From Lentimicrobiaceae bacterium (GTDB lineage Bacteria > Bacteroidota > Bacteroidia > Bacteroidales > WCHB1-69), in assembly GCA_009787675.1 (NCBI GenBank), contig WQSU01000146.1:1-6681 (forward strand): DNA of 6,681 nt. Reading direction: 5' to 3'. The first letter of the stretch is position 1. Each line of letters opens with the position of its first letter. Below, one piece after another: positions 6,329 to 6,681 of the stretch. The notes below the pieces were generated by a model. That model was not told where the DNA came from. It saw nothing but the letters and a program-made list of their open reading frames with translations, and made no database searches. The position numbers and the translations under genes are program-made.

Positions 6329-6681
6329 TTACCCAAGGTGTAAATGATGCCCCATCTTTTCCTGCTTTGTCTTTAAATATTTGTAATTATCGCTTTTAGG
6401 ATCAATAATAATAGGAATGGTGGAAACAATCTCTATGCCATGTCCTGATAAACCCACGCGTTTTGCGGGGTTGTTTGTAATAAGTTGAACTTTAGTGGCA
6501 TTCAGATCGCGGAGGATTTGTGCGCCCACGCCATAGTCGCGTTCATCGGCGCGGAAGCCGAGTTCCAAGTTGGCTTCCACCGTGTCGCGTCCCAATTCTT
6601 GCAGGTGATAGGCTTTCAGTTTATTTACCAAGCCAATACCCCGTCCCTCCTGGTCCATGTATAACACTAATCCTTTTCCTT
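6329..6681 (-). CDS. ribBA: GTP cyclohydrolase II domain, C-terminal part of RibBA or RibA, 5' end beyond the right edge
   Basis: GTP cyclohydrolase II opens GTP to 2,5-diamino-6-ribosylamino-4-pyrimidinone 5'-phosphate, the first step of riboflavin synthesis. Only the last 116 residues are visible. The frame stays open to the right edge, so the GTG at 6665-6667 is an internal Val codon and not a start. Conserved segments are YMDQEGRGIGL (7-17 of the visible part), KLKAYHLQELGRDTVEANLE (20-39), LGFRADERDYG (40-50), QLITNNPAKRVGL (65-77) and the C-terminal TKQEKMGHHLHLG. Tyr24, Asp45 and Arg47 line up with the active-site residues Tyr105, Asp126 and Arg128 of E. coli RibA. The zinc cysteines lie upstream, outside the window. 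Bacteroidota usually fuse this domain to DHBP synthase (RibB), hence ribBA; the fusion itself cannot be seen. One detail differs from E. coli: Asp replaces the Arg before QEG. Confidence 0.92.
   Translation of the reverse strand, partial: GKGLVLYMDQEGRGIGLVNKLKAYHLQELGRDTVEANLELGFRADERDYGVGAQILRDLNATKVQLITNNPAKRVGLSGHGIEIVSTIPIIIDPKSDNYKYLKTKQEKMGHHLHLG

Noticed and set aside
6282..6343. Further copies of GGTGTAA near the ribBA end, resembling the 8-bp tandem repeat
   Set aside because: They are single, partly inside coding sequence and short enough to occur by chance; they do not form an array.
6665..6667. GTG as the start of a short riboflavin gene
   Set aside because: The frame stays open to the window edge and the residues before it (GKGL) continue the conserved GTP cyclohydrolase II sequence, so this is an internal codon.
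1..6681. Mobile elements, CRISPR arrays, tRNA/rRNA genes, riboswitches or a novel multi-gene system
   Set aside because: The window is filled by seven recognisable housekeeping or metabolic genes with short spacers. I found no transposase, regularly spaced repeats, cloverleaf-like sequence, target-site duplications or cluster of unknown genes. An FMN riboswitch for the riboflavin gene would lie outside the window.

Overview
This window looks like an ordinary chromosomal housekeeping segment from a member of the Bacteroidota, probably outside Bacteroides itself. Four things point there. The protein sequences have Bacteroidota-type wording, for example the PheT stretch around residues 329-377 and the DusB-type dihydrouridine synthase. 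RecO lacks zinc-finger cysteines. Start codons have no clear Shine-Dalgarno sequences. Several genes are preceded by a TAnnTTTG-like -7 element. Base composition is moderately AT-rich and intergenic spacers are very AT-rich. The genus cannot be named from this.

Layout: at the left edge, the N-terminal 186 residues of a proline-catabolic delta-1-pyrroline-5-carboxylate dehydrogenase (pruA/rocA type) read leftward out of the window (minus, 1-559). A 146-nt divergent spacer (560-705) carries putative promoters for both directions. A complete tRNA-dihydrouridine synthase (plus, 706-1680) follows. It converges, with only 8 nt between stop codons, on a LutA/YkgE-like cysteine-rich protein (minus, 1689-2420).

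From there to the right edge everything is on the minus strand. In transcription order these are the 3' end of ribBA or ribA (6681-6329), pheT (6187-3734), rpiB (3661-3230), recO (3225-2509) and the lutA-like gene (2420-1689). rpiB and recO are 4 nt apart and almost certainly co-transcribed. pheT and rpiB are separated by 72 nt containing a small tandem repeat and no recognisable promoter, so read-through from pheT is plausible. pheT and the lutA-like gene each have a plausible promoter of their own.

The genes do not form one pathway. They cover riboflavin synthesis, tRNA charging, pentose-phosphate isomerisation, recombinational repair, Fe-S redox chemistry, tRNA modification and proline catabolism. 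I see no mobile element, CRISPR array, tRNA/rRNA gene, defence system or undescribed multi-gene system. The most unusual detail is a nearly identical 18-nt sequence at exactly the same distance upstream of the pruA-type and rpiB start codons. No stretch over 300 nt lacks a gene.
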